A stretch of DNA of 5,807 nt, from assembly GCA_003852805.1 (NCBI GenBank), contig RDDY01000188.1, positions 1-5,807 of the forward strand. Reading direction: 5' to 3'. This stretch comes from Chryseobacterium sp. (GTDB lineage Bacteria; Bacteroidota; Bacteroidia; Flavobacteriales; Weeksellaceae). This document shows, one piece after another, positions 1-5,807 of the stretch (position 1 is the stretch's first letter; the number at the start of each line of letters is the position of its first letter). The notes beneath the pieces are model-generated. The model saw only the letters and a list, made by a program, of their open reading frames with translations, did not search any database and was not told where the DNA came from. The position numbers and the translations under genes are program-made.

Positions 1-17
1 AATAAACACAAATTATT

Positions 18-458
18 ATGGCCACAAAATATAACGATCTGGACGAACTGCGCAGGAAAAAGTCTATGCTGCAGCGTGAACTGGACGAACTGGAAGATCT
101 ACTGAAATTCGACAATCCGAAAGAGTCGCTCAGCGCTCTTACCAACGGATTGACCGACCGCTATCTGGCAGAAGTACCGTCTACCACCGGCGGCACAAAA
201 ACAGTCTTGAGTCTGCGCGGCGAGAATGTAAAAAACTCGGTGATGGACAATGGGATTCGCTTGGGCATTGCTACCCTGGTGGGCAACTATGCGAAGAAGA
301 GTATACGCCACCACAGTTGGAAGAAAAAATTAATCGGTTTTGCGTTGATATACATTGCACCGATTGTTCTTCGTAAAATAAGCGATGCGATTGCGGAAAA
401 GCAACAACGCCGCTTGGAAGTACAAGCAAGCGCCGGTGCGAAAAACGAACTGATCTGA
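18..458 (+). CDS. Small hypothetical protein with N-terminal coiled coil and C-terminal hydrophobic segment
   Basis: I do not recognise a named family in this 146-residue protein. Residues 5-30 are rich in Leu, Glu, Lys and Arg with heptad-like spacing (LDELRRKK, LQRELDELEDLL) and probably form a coiled coil. The middle (about 40-75) is polar. Residues 77-92 could form an amphipathic helix. Residues 105-118 (LIGFALIYIAPIVL) form one hydrophobic stretch just after a basic patch (KKSIRHHSWKKK), followed by a charged tail, so a single-pass or membrane-associated topology is plausible. The ATG at 18 is preceded by A/T-rich sequence without a Shine-Dalgarno site, which is normal for Bacteroidota. 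Only 17 bases upstream are visible, so any operon partner lies outside the window. A hairpin terminator follows the stop directly, so this is the last gene of its transcript. Small proteins of this shape in Bacteroidota often sit beside YtxH-like or holin-like envelope proteins, but that context is not visible here. I am confident it is a gene and make no functional call. Confidence 0.8.
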   Translation: MATKYNDLDELRRKKSMLQRELDELEDLLKFDNPKESLSALTNGLTDRYLAEVPSTTGGTKTVLSLRGENVKNSVMDNGIRLGIATLVGNYAKKSIRHHSWKKKLIGFALIYIAPIVLRKISDAIAEKQQRRLEVQASAGAKNELI

Positions 459-461
459 TAC

Positions 462-483
462 AGCTGCTGCGGCAGCTTTTTTT
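462..483 (+). terminator. Rho-independent terminator after the small membrane protein gene
   Basis: A perfect 6-bp stem, AGCTGC (462-467) with GCAGCT (472-477), closes a TGCG loop and runs into seven T residues (477-483). It begins three bases after the TGA of the upstream gene. The T tract overlaps the TAA stop (484-482) of the convergent methyltransferase. In that direction the hairpin lacks a following U tract, so it should work mainly on the plus strand. Confidence 0.8.
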
Positions 484-1183
484 ATGATTTGCGATAAGCC
501 TGCCCCAAGATGATGCCTGCGGCCATGGCCACGTTCAGGCTCTCGGTGCTTTGTTTATCGCCAAAGCGTGGGATGGTAACTACTCTGTCTGCTTTATTTC
601 TGACCGCCGCGCTGATGCCGTTGCCCTCATTTCCCAAAATCAAATCAAACGAAGTCGGAAAATCGATATCATAAATATCATCGCCGAGCATATCGGTGGC
701 AAAAACTGCCCTTTCGACATTTGACAAAAAAGCCTCTAATTCTGCATAGATCACGCGGACGCGCGCAAAGGAACCCATGGTCGCCTGGATGACTTTAGGG
801 TTGTACACATCTACCGTATCGGGACTGCAAATAATTTCTTCCATCCCGAACCAATCGGCCAAGCGAATCAGAGTACCCAGATTCCCCGGATCCTGAATTC
901 CGTCCAAAATCAAGCGTCGCGGCGAATCTGCGGCTCCCGGTTCGTCGGGCAACCGACAAAGCGCTACGGAATCTTTCGGGTGCTGCAAGAAACTGATTTT
1001 TCGCAACTCGGCGGCACTTATCTGCGTAACGGTAATCGTCGGAAGAAACAGCAACGACGGATCTGTACTGAAAACTTCAACAACGGTGACAGGAGATGCC
1101 GGCAGCTCGTTTATGGTTTTGTTCCCCTCAACCAAAAACATATTGTATTTTTGCCGATACTTCCTTTTGTCTAAGGATTGCAT
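482..1183 (-). CDS. TrmH/SpoU-family RNA 2'-O-methyltransferase
   Basis: This 233-residue protein is a SPOUT-class, SAM-dependent enzyme expected to methylate a ribose 2'-OH in rRNA or tRNA. All three SpoU signatures are present: motif 1 at 94-107 (DGIQDPGNLGTLIR), with its Asn and Arg; motif 2 at 181-189 (LILGNEGNG); and motif 3 at 204-224 (IPRFG, then ESLNVAMAAGI), which forms the trefoil-knot SAM site. The N-terminal 80 residues carry the RKYRQKYNMFLVEG pattern typical of the substrate-binding domain in RlmB-like proteins. The reading frame stays open upstream to 1618, but similarity begins at MQSLDKRKYR, so I place the start at the ATG at 1183. The longer version would overlap the divergent tamL gene by over 400 bp and adds residues with no family features. 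The sequence cannot separate rRNA (RlmB-like) from tRNA (TrmH-like) targets. Members of this family in Bacteroidota are usually annotated only as RNA methyltransferase. Confidence 0.93.
   Translation of the reverse strand: MQSLDKRKYRQKYNMFLVEGNKTINELPASPVTVVEVFSTDPSLLFLPTITVTQISAAELRKISFLQHPKDSVALCRLPDEPGAADSPRRLILDGIQDPGNLGTLIRLADWFGMEEIICSPDTVDVYNPKVIQATMGSFARVRVIYAELEAFLSNVERAVFATDMLGDDIYDIDFPTSFDLILGNEGNGISAAVRNKADRVVTIPRFGDKQSTESLNVAMAAGIILGQAYRKS
1146..1153 (+). promoter_or_regulatory. Candidate -7 element for tamL
   Basis: TATTTTTG at 1146-1153 fits TAnnTTTG and lies 43 bp upstream of the tamL ATG, inside the 5' end of the divergent methyltransferase gene. The nearest upstream TTTG (1118-1121) is 24 bp away, longer than the usual 19-21 bp, so the -33 box is poor. 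With only 12 bp between the two start codons, the tamL promoter must lie inside the methyltransferase gene wherever it is. Confidence 0.35.
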
Positions 1184-1195
1184 CAATTTTATTTT

Positions 1196-3751
1196 ATGGG
1201 CAGTAAGCATCTCGGAAAATATCCCCAAAAATATTACATATTCTGCGTTCTGACAATGCTTATGGTCAGCGCATGCTCCACCCGCAAAGTGCCCGACGGC
1301 GATTATCTGCTGGTCAGTAATAAATTTATTTACGAAGACGGAAAACTCTTCAGCAACCGCGTACCCGATTTTGTGAGCCAGCGACCGAACCGAAAGCAAT
1401 TGTTCTTCCTGCCCATCGGCTTGTGGTTTTATAACATGGCCGACCCGAAGTACGACAGCATCCTGAACGAGTATATGACTTATCCGCGGCAACTGCGTAC
1501 CCAACGCCTGCGCGATTCTCTTGCCGTAAAATACGGTCATCCCGAATACCAAGGTAGAAATCTGTTTTGGAGCCGCTTCTTGCACACAGTGGGCGAGCCC
1601 CCCGTTATTCTGGACCAAGGCGCGACGGAGCGCAGCGCCAATTCCATCCGAAAATTCTTCGTTTACAAAGGTTACTGGGACGCACGCGTGCGCGGCAGGA
1701 ACGTAACCGACAGCGCTTCAAGAAAAGCAACAGCGGAGTACTTGATCAAACACAATGATCCTACCTACATCAAAGAATATTATTACAACATTCCCGATGA
1801 CAACATCCGCAGTCTCTATGAGTCAAGTCTGAATAAAAGCTTGGTCCGCAAAGGACAGATTTTGGATCAAGAGGTCTTGGAAAACGAGGCACGGCGCGTA
1901 GGTGAACTGGCGCGCGACCGCGGTTATTTCGGCTTCAACGCATCGGGCGAAGAGATTTTCTTTACGGCCGACACCCTGAGCAGCACCAAACAGGTTCCGC
2001 TAACCTTTGAGTTCAGACGTGATTCTTTGGCAAATCCGTATGTCATAAGCAAGTTCGACAGCATCAACGTTTTTGTCCTCGACAGTGCACGCAAGGTTTC
2101 GGGACCGAAAAATTTTGCTCGGCTGCGCGGTATCAATTTCTATAATGAAAACGGCATGTATCGCAATGCTGCCCTATGGCGGGTGATTACCATGCGCGAG
2201 GGCACCGTGTACAGCCAGAACGATATCGATCTGACCAAACGGAACATCGCGGCGATGAACAATTTCCGGGTAAACAGTTTCGACATTCGCCAGGTACGCG
2301 ACAGTTTGCTGGAGACCAACATTTATCTGGAACCGCTGCCCAAATATGAGTTCCGTGCCGCCACGGATGTCCACTATTCTGAACTGCTGAATTTGGGCTT
2401 CTCGCCCTCTGTGGAGTTGACTTCTCGAAATATTTTGGGCGGTGCAGAAAACTTAAGTACCGGTTTCTCAGGCATTATCGGCACGACAAAAAATGCCAAA
2501 AACCCGGGCAGGTTTTTCAACGCATACGAGTTATCGGGCCAAGTAGCGCTCAATTTCCCCCGACTGTTGTTGCCTTTTCAGTATTGGCAATTTATACCGA
2601 AGCGCTATTCACCGCACTCCTCTATCGCGTTGAGCGCGAGCATACAAAACAATATCGGCCTTGGGCGCATCTCACTGAACAGTAATTTGAATTATGCCGC
2701 CAATGTGCGGGATATTGTTTCGCATCGGCTGTCTCTGTTCAACACTCAGGTAAACTTTACCAAGAACAAAGACAAATACTACGAGTTGTTTCCGCGTGAC
2801 CGAGACTACCGGAACGCGATGTTCAACCTGTATGACCCGACGCTGTTAACGCGCGTAAATGCAGGTGAATTGACGTCTGACGAAGCGTCCCGCATCGTAC
2901 TGAACGACACGGGTTTTACCCAAAGCTTGACGGGCGACCGGCGTAACATCTTTGTCAACTTCCAACAGTCGCTTTTAAACAAAGATCGACAGACGCAGGA
3001 TGTACTAATCAGTTCCTTGATCTACAATTTTCAGTATAATGAGATCGGCAATAAAAACTACAGCAATCCGCTGTATGTAAATGTCAAGTTTGAATCGGCG
3101 GGCAATCTGTTCAGCCTTTTCAACGGCGGCACCGCGAAGGAAACAGGCGTGCTGGAGAATCCGTCAAATCGGAGTTTGTTCAATATTCCTTATTCGCAGT
3201 TTGTGAAGTTTGACGTAGACTTCAGAAAGTATTTCACGTTTAACCGAAACACCTTGGCGGTGCGGCAATTTGCGGGCGTGGGGATTCCGTACGGAAACTC
3301 GGTTACCATGCCGTATGTTCGCTCCTACTTCAACGGTGGCTCCAACGATATCCGTGCGTGGCTTGCCTTTGGAGGTCTTGGGCCCGCTGATTCGCAGTTG
3401 GACGAAGATATCCGCGCTTACATTATGGACAATGTGAAGTTGACCACCAGCGTGGAATATCGTTTTCCGTTGTCGCGGCTGTTTGAAGGCGCGGTATTTA
3501 CCGATGCCGGGAACATTTGGAGCCTGAGGAACAACGGTCTGAACGACGAGTTTCGGTTCAACCGTTTTATCAAGCAATTGGGCGTTGGCAGCGGTTTTGG
3601 CTTAAGGCTGAATATTGCCTACATCACGCTGCGCCTCGATATGGCTTATAAAATGTACGACCCGAACCGTCCCGAAGGCAGCCGCTGGGTGGTGGATAAA
3701 ATTCAACCGCTGAAACCTACCTTTAACTTTGCGTTTGGTTATCCGTTTTGA
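1196..3751 (+). CDS. tamL: TamL-type Omp85 (BamA/TamA family) outer-membrane lipoprotein
   Basis: This 851-residue protein is an Omp85-family outer-membrane insertase, expected to help assemble outer-membrane proteins or lipoproteins, probably with a TamB partner. From the ATG at 1196 it has a basic N-terminus, a hydrophobic core at 13-24 and a lipobox VSA|C with Cys27, so it is a predicted lipoprotein, as is characteristic of Bacteroidota TamL. Residues of about 140-385 form POTRA-like units (SIRKFFVYKGYWDARV; LENEARRVGELARDRGYFGF; the last at about 327-385 with DIDLTKRNIAAMNNFRV). The beta-barrel runs from about 388 to the end, opening with SRNILGGAENLSTGFSG. The Omp85 loop-6 signature is at about 708 (VRSYFNGGSNDIRAW), followed by VEYRFPLSRLFEGAVFTDAGNIW and a terminal Phe (FAFGYPF). 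An in-frame TTG at 1178 would add six residues and overlap the divergent gene, so ATG is preferred. No tamB follows; the neighbour is convergent clpS. A plain TamA or other BamA paralogue is less likely because of the lipobox. Confidence 0.88.
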   Translation: MGSKHLGKYPQKYYIFCVLTMLMVSACSTRKVPDGDYLLVSNKFIYEDGKLFSNRVPDFVSQRPNRKQLFFLPIGLWFYNMADPKYDSILNEYMTYPRQLRTQRLRDSLAVKYGHPEYQGRNLFWSRFLHTVGEPPVILDQGATERSANSIRKFFVYKGYWDARVRGRNVTDSASRKATAEYLIKHNDPTYIKEYYYNIPDDNIRSLYESSLNKSLVRKGQILDQEVLENEARRVGELARDRGYFGFNASGEEIFFTADTLSSTKQVPLTFEFRRDSLANPYVISKFDSINVFVLDSARKVSGPKNFARLRGINFYNENGMYRNAALWRVITMREGTVYSQNDIDLTKRNIAAMNNFRVNSFDIRQVRDSLLETNIYLEPLPKYEFRAATDVHYSELLNLGFSPSVELTSRNILGGAENLSTGFSGIIGTTKNAKNPGRFFNAYELSGQVALNFPRLLLPFQYWQFIPKRYSPHSSIALSASIQNNIGLGRISLNSNLNYAANVRDIVSHRLSLFNTQVNFTKNKDKYYELFPRDRDYRNAMFNLYDPTLLTRVNAGELTSDEASRIVLNDTGFTQSLTGDRRNIFVNFQQSLLNKDRQTQDVLISSLIYNFQYNEIGNKNYSNPLYVNVKFESAGNLFSLFNGGTAKETGVLENPSNRSLFNIPYSQFVKFDVDFRKYFTFNRNTLAVRQFAGVGIPYGNSVTMPYVRSYFNGGSNDIRAWLAFGGLGPADSQLDEDIRAYIMDNVKLTTSVEYRFPLSRLFEGAVFTDAGNIWSLRNNGLNDEFRFNRFIKQLGVGSGFGLRLNIAYITLRLDMAYKMYDPNRPEGSRWVVDKIQPLKPTFNFAFGYPF
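1226..1256 (-). promoter_or_regulatory. Candidate Bacteroidota-type promoter for the RNA methyltransferase
   Basis: Read on the minus strand, TATTTTTG (1233-1226) fits the -7 consensus TAnnTTTG. A TTG (1256-1254) lies 20 bp upstream, as expected for the -33 element. The predicted transcript start would be about 35-40 nt before the ATG at 1183. The whole element lies inside the signal-peptide codons of the divergent tamL gene. This is a pattern match in A/T-rich sequence, without experimental support. Confidence 0.5.
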
Positions 3752-3769
3752 TGGTTACTGAATCTCTTG

Positions 3770-3796
3770 TGATTCTTCCTTTTGCCGGAATGACAA
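3770..3796. repeat. Degenerate palindromic element, possible dispersed repeat
   Basis: The segment around 3771-3796 reads GATTCTTCC-TTTTGCC-GGAATGACA. TTCC (3776-3779) can pair with GGAA (3787-3790). It resembles decayed copies of the intergenic palindrome family whose arms read GATTCC...GGAATGACA, found in many bacterial genomes. The pairing is short and imperfect and only one copy is in the window, so the repeat status is inferred from resemblance. Confidence 0.35.
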
Positions 3797-3817
3797 GCGG
3801 CAGTACTTTCACTTGGT

Positions 3818-3854
3818 GAGATTGCTTCGCCACTTCGTGGCTCGCAACGACGAC
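3818..3854. repeat. Interspersed palindromic repeat-like element (ATTGCTTCG...CTCGCAACGACG type)
   Basis: An interrupted hairpin is visible: TTGC (3822-3825) pairs with GCAA (3844-3847) and GCCAC (3829-3833) pairs with GTGGC (3837-3841), with a TTC loop and a small internal loop (TTC/TC). The layout, GAGATTGCTTCG, then CTTCGTGG, then CTCGCAACGACGA, is close to a short palindrome seen dispersed between genes in many unrelated bacteria (arms like ATTGCTTCG and CTCGCAATGACG). It lies between convergent genes, the usual place for such elements. It has no coding capacity. Confidence 0.55.
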
Positions 3855-3877
3855 ATGCGCATTAGATTTAGTTCCAC

Positions 3878-3912
3878 AAAAAAACCGTATCGAAACGATA
3901 CGGTTTGGTTTT
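3878..3912. terminator. Bidirectional rho-independent terminator between tamL and clpS
   Basis: A perfect 11-bp stem, AAACCGTATCG (3882-3892) with CGATACGGTTT (3896-3906), closes an AAA loop. On the minus strand it starts five bases after the clpS stop and runs into seven U residues (from A3884-A3878), a strong terminator for corC-clpS. On the plus strand it is followed by TTTGGTTTT, so it can also end tamL transcripts, about 130 bases past the tamL stop. Confidence 0.9.
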
Positions 3913-4216
3913 AAACGATCTCGCTGGTCAACCCGCGCGAGAGCAATTTATGATGCATGGGTTTTAATTTATCCAAGCTGCCGCTTTTTACGGTGCACTT
4001 GCCCTTGAAATGAATCAACAGCGTGCATTGCTCGGCTTGCTCCGGCGTATGGTCGCAGATGCTTATCAGCGACTCAATCACGAAGTCAAAGGTATTGAAA
4101 TCGTCGTTGTGAACGACCAAGCGGTTCTCGAAGTCGGTGTAATCCAAGACGGCAACGTCTTGCTCTTCCTCTCTGTGCGGGTTGGTAAATTGCGGCAAAA
4201 TTAGCTGCTTCATCAT
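3911..4216 (-). CDS. clpS: ATP-dependent Clp protease adaptor ClpS
   Basis: ClpS binds proteins carrying N-degron residues (Phe, Tyr, Trp, Leu in known cases) and hands them to a Clp/Hsp100 unfoldase such as ClpA or ClpC. The 101-residue protein has a flexible, polar N-terminal arm (1-30) and the ClpS core from about 31. The pocket residues are visible: N37 and D38 in VVHNDDFNTFDFVI, equivalent to E. coli N34 and D35, and H69 in LLIHFKGK, equivalent to H66. The C-terminal part (VKSGSLDKLKPMHHKLLSRGL) matches the family's last strand and helix. The gatekeeper methionine of E. coli (M40) is replaced by F43, a pattern I associate with Bacteroidota ClpS. The start is the ATG at 4216, whose A is the last base of the TGA of the upstream CorC-like gene; a second ATG follows directly at 4213, and a TTG at 4219 is possible but less likely. 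The overlap suggests translational coupling. The gene ends at a strong terminator. Confidence 0.93.
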   Translation of the reverse strand: MMKQLILPQFTNPHREEEQDVAVLDYTDFENRLVVHNDDFNTFDFVIESLISICDHTPEQAEQCTLLIHFKGKCTVKSGSLDKLKPMHHKLLSRGLTSEIV

Positions 4217-5574
4217 CAATTCTCGTTTTCATCCGGAAGGAGACTGCCGGCCGGTTCCGGATTATAGATCATTTCTACAATTTCAACGCTTCTGTTCTGC
4301 ATTTTCAGAATTGTAAAGTCATATTCATTCAGTCGGAACTGCTGATTCTCTTCCGGGATTTCCTCCAGTTCGTGCAAAATATAACCGGCCAGAGTATAAA
4401 ACTCGGCCTCGACGGGAAACGGCCGTGGCAAGAACTCATTGATTTCTACAATCGGCTGCGGTGCTTGTACCCAATACGTATTCTCGCCGACTTGGTCTAC
4501 GATTTTTTCTTCCTCATCCTCTTCGTCTTGGATTTCACCGACCAGCTCTTCCAAAATATCTTCCAGCGTGATGATACCTTCGGTGCCGCCAAATTCATCA
4601 ATGACAATGGCTATGTGCTGCTTCTTTAATTGGAAGGCCTTTAACAAATCCGAGATCTTCTTACTGCCGACGGTGAAATAAGCCTCATGAACCAAAGAGC
4701 GCAGGTCGAAAGTATCGTACGTGTCTTTGTTCTTTACATACTCACGGATAAACTCCTTCGTATAAAAAACACCGATGATATTGTCAATGGAACCCTCGTA
4801 GACAGGAATACGGGAATAACCGCTGTCCAAGATTTTTTCCAAGATATTTTCGCGCGTATCATTGATGTCGATCGAAAAGATATTCTGCCGCGGCACCATG
4901 ATCTGCTTTGCGCTGTGATCGTTAAAATCAAAAGCGTTTTTAATGATCTCATAATCCTCCTCCTCTATCTCGCCGCTGTCGGCACTTTGTTTTACCAACA
5001 ACTGCAACTCTTCGGTAGAGTGAATTTCATAGTCGGAAGCCGGACTTATTTTGATGAGACGCAAGAACGAGTTTGACAAACCGTTCATCAACCAAATAAA
5101 AGGCTTGAACACATTGTAAAACAGCGTCAGCGGATAAGCGATAAAAAACGTGGTAGGCTCTGACTTACGGATCGCAATGGATTTCGGCACCAACTCACCG
5201 AAGACAATATGCATGATGGTAATGATCAGGAAACTACAGATCACTGAAATGGTGGTAATGGTGGTAGGATCTGCGGTCAAACCGAGGCTCACAAACAGCG
5301 ACGTGAAGACATGCTCCAGCGCGCTTTCTCCCACCCAACCCAGAGCAAGACTCGCCAATGTAATACCCAGCTGGGTTGCGCTCAGGTAGGCGTCAAGATT
5401 TTTTAGAATGGCCGCGGCTTGCTTTGCAACAGCATTGCCCTCGGCAACTTTCAACTGTATTTGGGAATAGCGGACCTTAACGATGGAAAACTCTGCGGCC
5501 ACAAAGAAGCCGTTTAAGAGAACAAGTACTAATGCAAGAAGAATTTTACCAAAACTAAAACTGTCGGGGTCCAT
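4216..5574 (-). CDS. CNNM/CorC-type hemolysin-family membrane protein with CBS pair
   Basis: This 452-residue inner-membrane protein belongs to the family annotated as hemolysin family, TlyC or CorC; characterised relatives move Mg2+ or Co2+ out of the cell. The N-terminal DUF21/CNNM transmembrane domain spans about 1-190, with hydrophobic segments near 9-30, 60-90, 100-122 and 135-165. It has the typical LLNGFFVAAEFSIVKVR entry and GELVPKS at 126-132. A CBS pair follows: the first from about 226 (MVPRQNIFSI, then GYSRIPVYEG) and the second to about 345, ending in DEFGGTEGIITLEDILEELVGEI (DEFGG from 326). An acidic linker (DEEDEEEK) leads to a CorC_HlyC domain at about 365-440. The length is typical. 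The ATG at 5574 starts the first membrane helix and follows a TATCTTTG promoter element by about 20 bp. It is the first gene of a two-gene operon with clpS. GldE, the gliding-motility relative, has the same architecture, but there is no gld, ssb or mutY gene here. The hemolysin name is historical. Confidence 0.92.
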   Translation of the reverse strand: MDPDSFSFGKILLALVLVLLNGFFVAAEFSIVKVRYSQIQLKVAEGNAVAKQAAAILKNLDAYLSATQLGITLASLALGWVGESALEHVFTSLFVSLGLTADPTTITTISVICSFLIITIMHIVFGELVPKSIAIRKSEPTTFFIAYPLTLFYNVFKPFIWLMNGLSNSFLRLIKISPASDYEIHSTEELQLLVKQSADSGEIEEEDYEIIKNAFDFNDHSAKQIMVPRQNIFSIDINDTRENILEKILDSGYSRIPVYEGSIDNIIGVFYTKEFIREYVKNKDTYDTFDLRSLVHEAYFTVGSKKISDLLKAFQLKKQHIAIVIDEFGGTEGIITLEDILEELVGEIQDEEDEEEKIVDQVGENTYWVQAPQPIVEINEFLPRPFPVEAEFYTLAGYILHELEEIPEENQQFRLNEYDFTILKMQNRSVEIVEMIYNPEPAGSLLPDENEN

Positions 5575-5595
5575 TTAAAAGTATAACATTTTATG

Positions 5596-5603
5596 CAAAG
5601 ATA
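5596..5603 (-). promoter_or_regulatory. Bacteroidota -7 promoter element upstream of corC-clpS
   Basis: On the minus strand TATCTTTG (5603-5596), followed by CA, matches the -7 consensus TAnnTTTG exactly. It sits 21 bp before the ATG at 5574, predicting a short leader. It falls in the only gap between the atpG terminator and the CorC-like gene, where a promoter is needed. No clear TTTG -33 box is seen 19-21 bp upstream, where the sequence is A-rich. Confidence 0.65.
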
Positions 5604-5630
5604 AATAAAAATTGACTACTCTTTCTTAAA

Positions 5631-5660
5631 AATAAAAAGCACCGCCCGGCGGGCAGTGCT
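5631..5660 (-). terminator. Rho-independent terminator of the ATP synthase operon
   Basis: AGCAC (5638-5642) pairs with GTGCT (5656-5660) and GCCC (5644-5647) with GGGC (5651-5654), with one C-A mismatch between the arms and a GGC loop. On the minus strand the hairpin is followed by TTTTTATTTTTAAG, a good U tract, about 22 bases past the atpG stop. It separates atp transcription from the corC-clpS promoter. Confidence 0.85.
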
Positions 5661-5682
5661 CTGTAATTGTAGCAGTTGAGCG

Positions 5683-5807
<125 letters not shown>

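Noticed and set aside
99..314. Minus-strand open frame of 71 codons across gene 1
   Set aside because: It is antisense to the better-supported gene 1 and has a low-complexity, feature-free product.
1178..1195. Upstream TTG start for tamL
   Set aside because: It would overlap the divergent start codon and only lengthens the region before the signal peptide; the ATG at 1196 gives a normal lipoprotein signal.
1184..1618. N-terminal extension of the methyltransferase frame (145 more residues)
   Set aside because: It lies antisense to tamL, shows no SpoU features, and the family's usual N-terminus begins at the ATG at 1183.
3164..3577. 137-codon minus-strand open frame inside tamL
   Set aside because: It lies fully antisense to conserved barrel codons, including the loop-6 signature, and its product has no recognisable features.
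4687..5076. 129-codon plus-strand open frame inside the CorC-like gene
   Set aside because: It is antisense to the conserved CBS region and has no promoter or family resemblance; it is a codon-bias shadow.
4216..5574. GldE (gliding motility) identity for the CorC-like protein
   Set aside because: The architecture is shared, but no gld or other motility gene is nearby and the sequence cannot tell the subfamilies apart, so the general call is safer.
5611..5616. TTGAC-like -35 box on the plus strand
   Set aside because: It would drive transcription antisense into the atpG end, has no matching -10 at proper spacing, and Bacteroidota use different promoter elements.

Overview
The window looks like ordinary chromosome from a member of the Bacteroidota. 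Four things point there: a TamL-type Omp85 protein made as a lipoprotein (a Bacteroidota arrangement), start codons preceded by A/T-rich sequence rather than clear Shine-Dalgarno sites, promoter candidates matching the Bacteroidota -7 consensus TAnnTTTG, and a ClpS with an NDDxNTFDFVI-type pocket. I cannot place it below phylum level. Base composition and style look uniform, and I see no insertion sequence, phage gene, CRISPR array, tRNA or rRNA.

Layout from left to right. (1) 18-458 (+) encodes a small protein of unknown function with an N-terminal coiled coil and a C-terminal hydrophobic segment. It ends in a hairpin terminator. (2) 482-1183 (-) is a SpoU/TrmH-class RNA 2'-O-methyltransferase that converges on gene 1. 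(3) 1196-3751 (+) is a large TamL-type Omp85 outer-membrane lipoprotein. Its start codon lies only 12 bp from that of the divergent methyltransferase, so the promoters of both genes must lie inside each other's coding sequence. (4) 3752-3910 is non-coding. It carries two palindromic elements that look like dispersed repeats, then a perfect 11-bp hairpin flanked by A and T tracts that can terminate transcription from both sides. (5) 3911-4216 (-) is clpS, the N-degron adaptor of the Clp protease. It overlaps by one base the stop codon of (6) 4216-5574 (-), a CNNM/CorC-type membrane protein with a CBS pair, so the two form a coupled operon. A near-consensus TATCTTTG promoter element precedes it. 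(7) 5638-5660 is the terminator of (8) 5683-5807 (-), the last 40 codons of atpG, the F1 ATP synthase gamma subunit.

The genes cover envelope biogenesis, RNA modification, metal-ion transport, proteolysis and energy metabolism. They do not form one pathway. I found no support for a new defence, mobile or biosynthetic system. The points most worth a second look are the nested divergent promoters, the corC-clpS coupling, the repeat-like intergenic palindromes and the uncharacterised small protein at the left edge.
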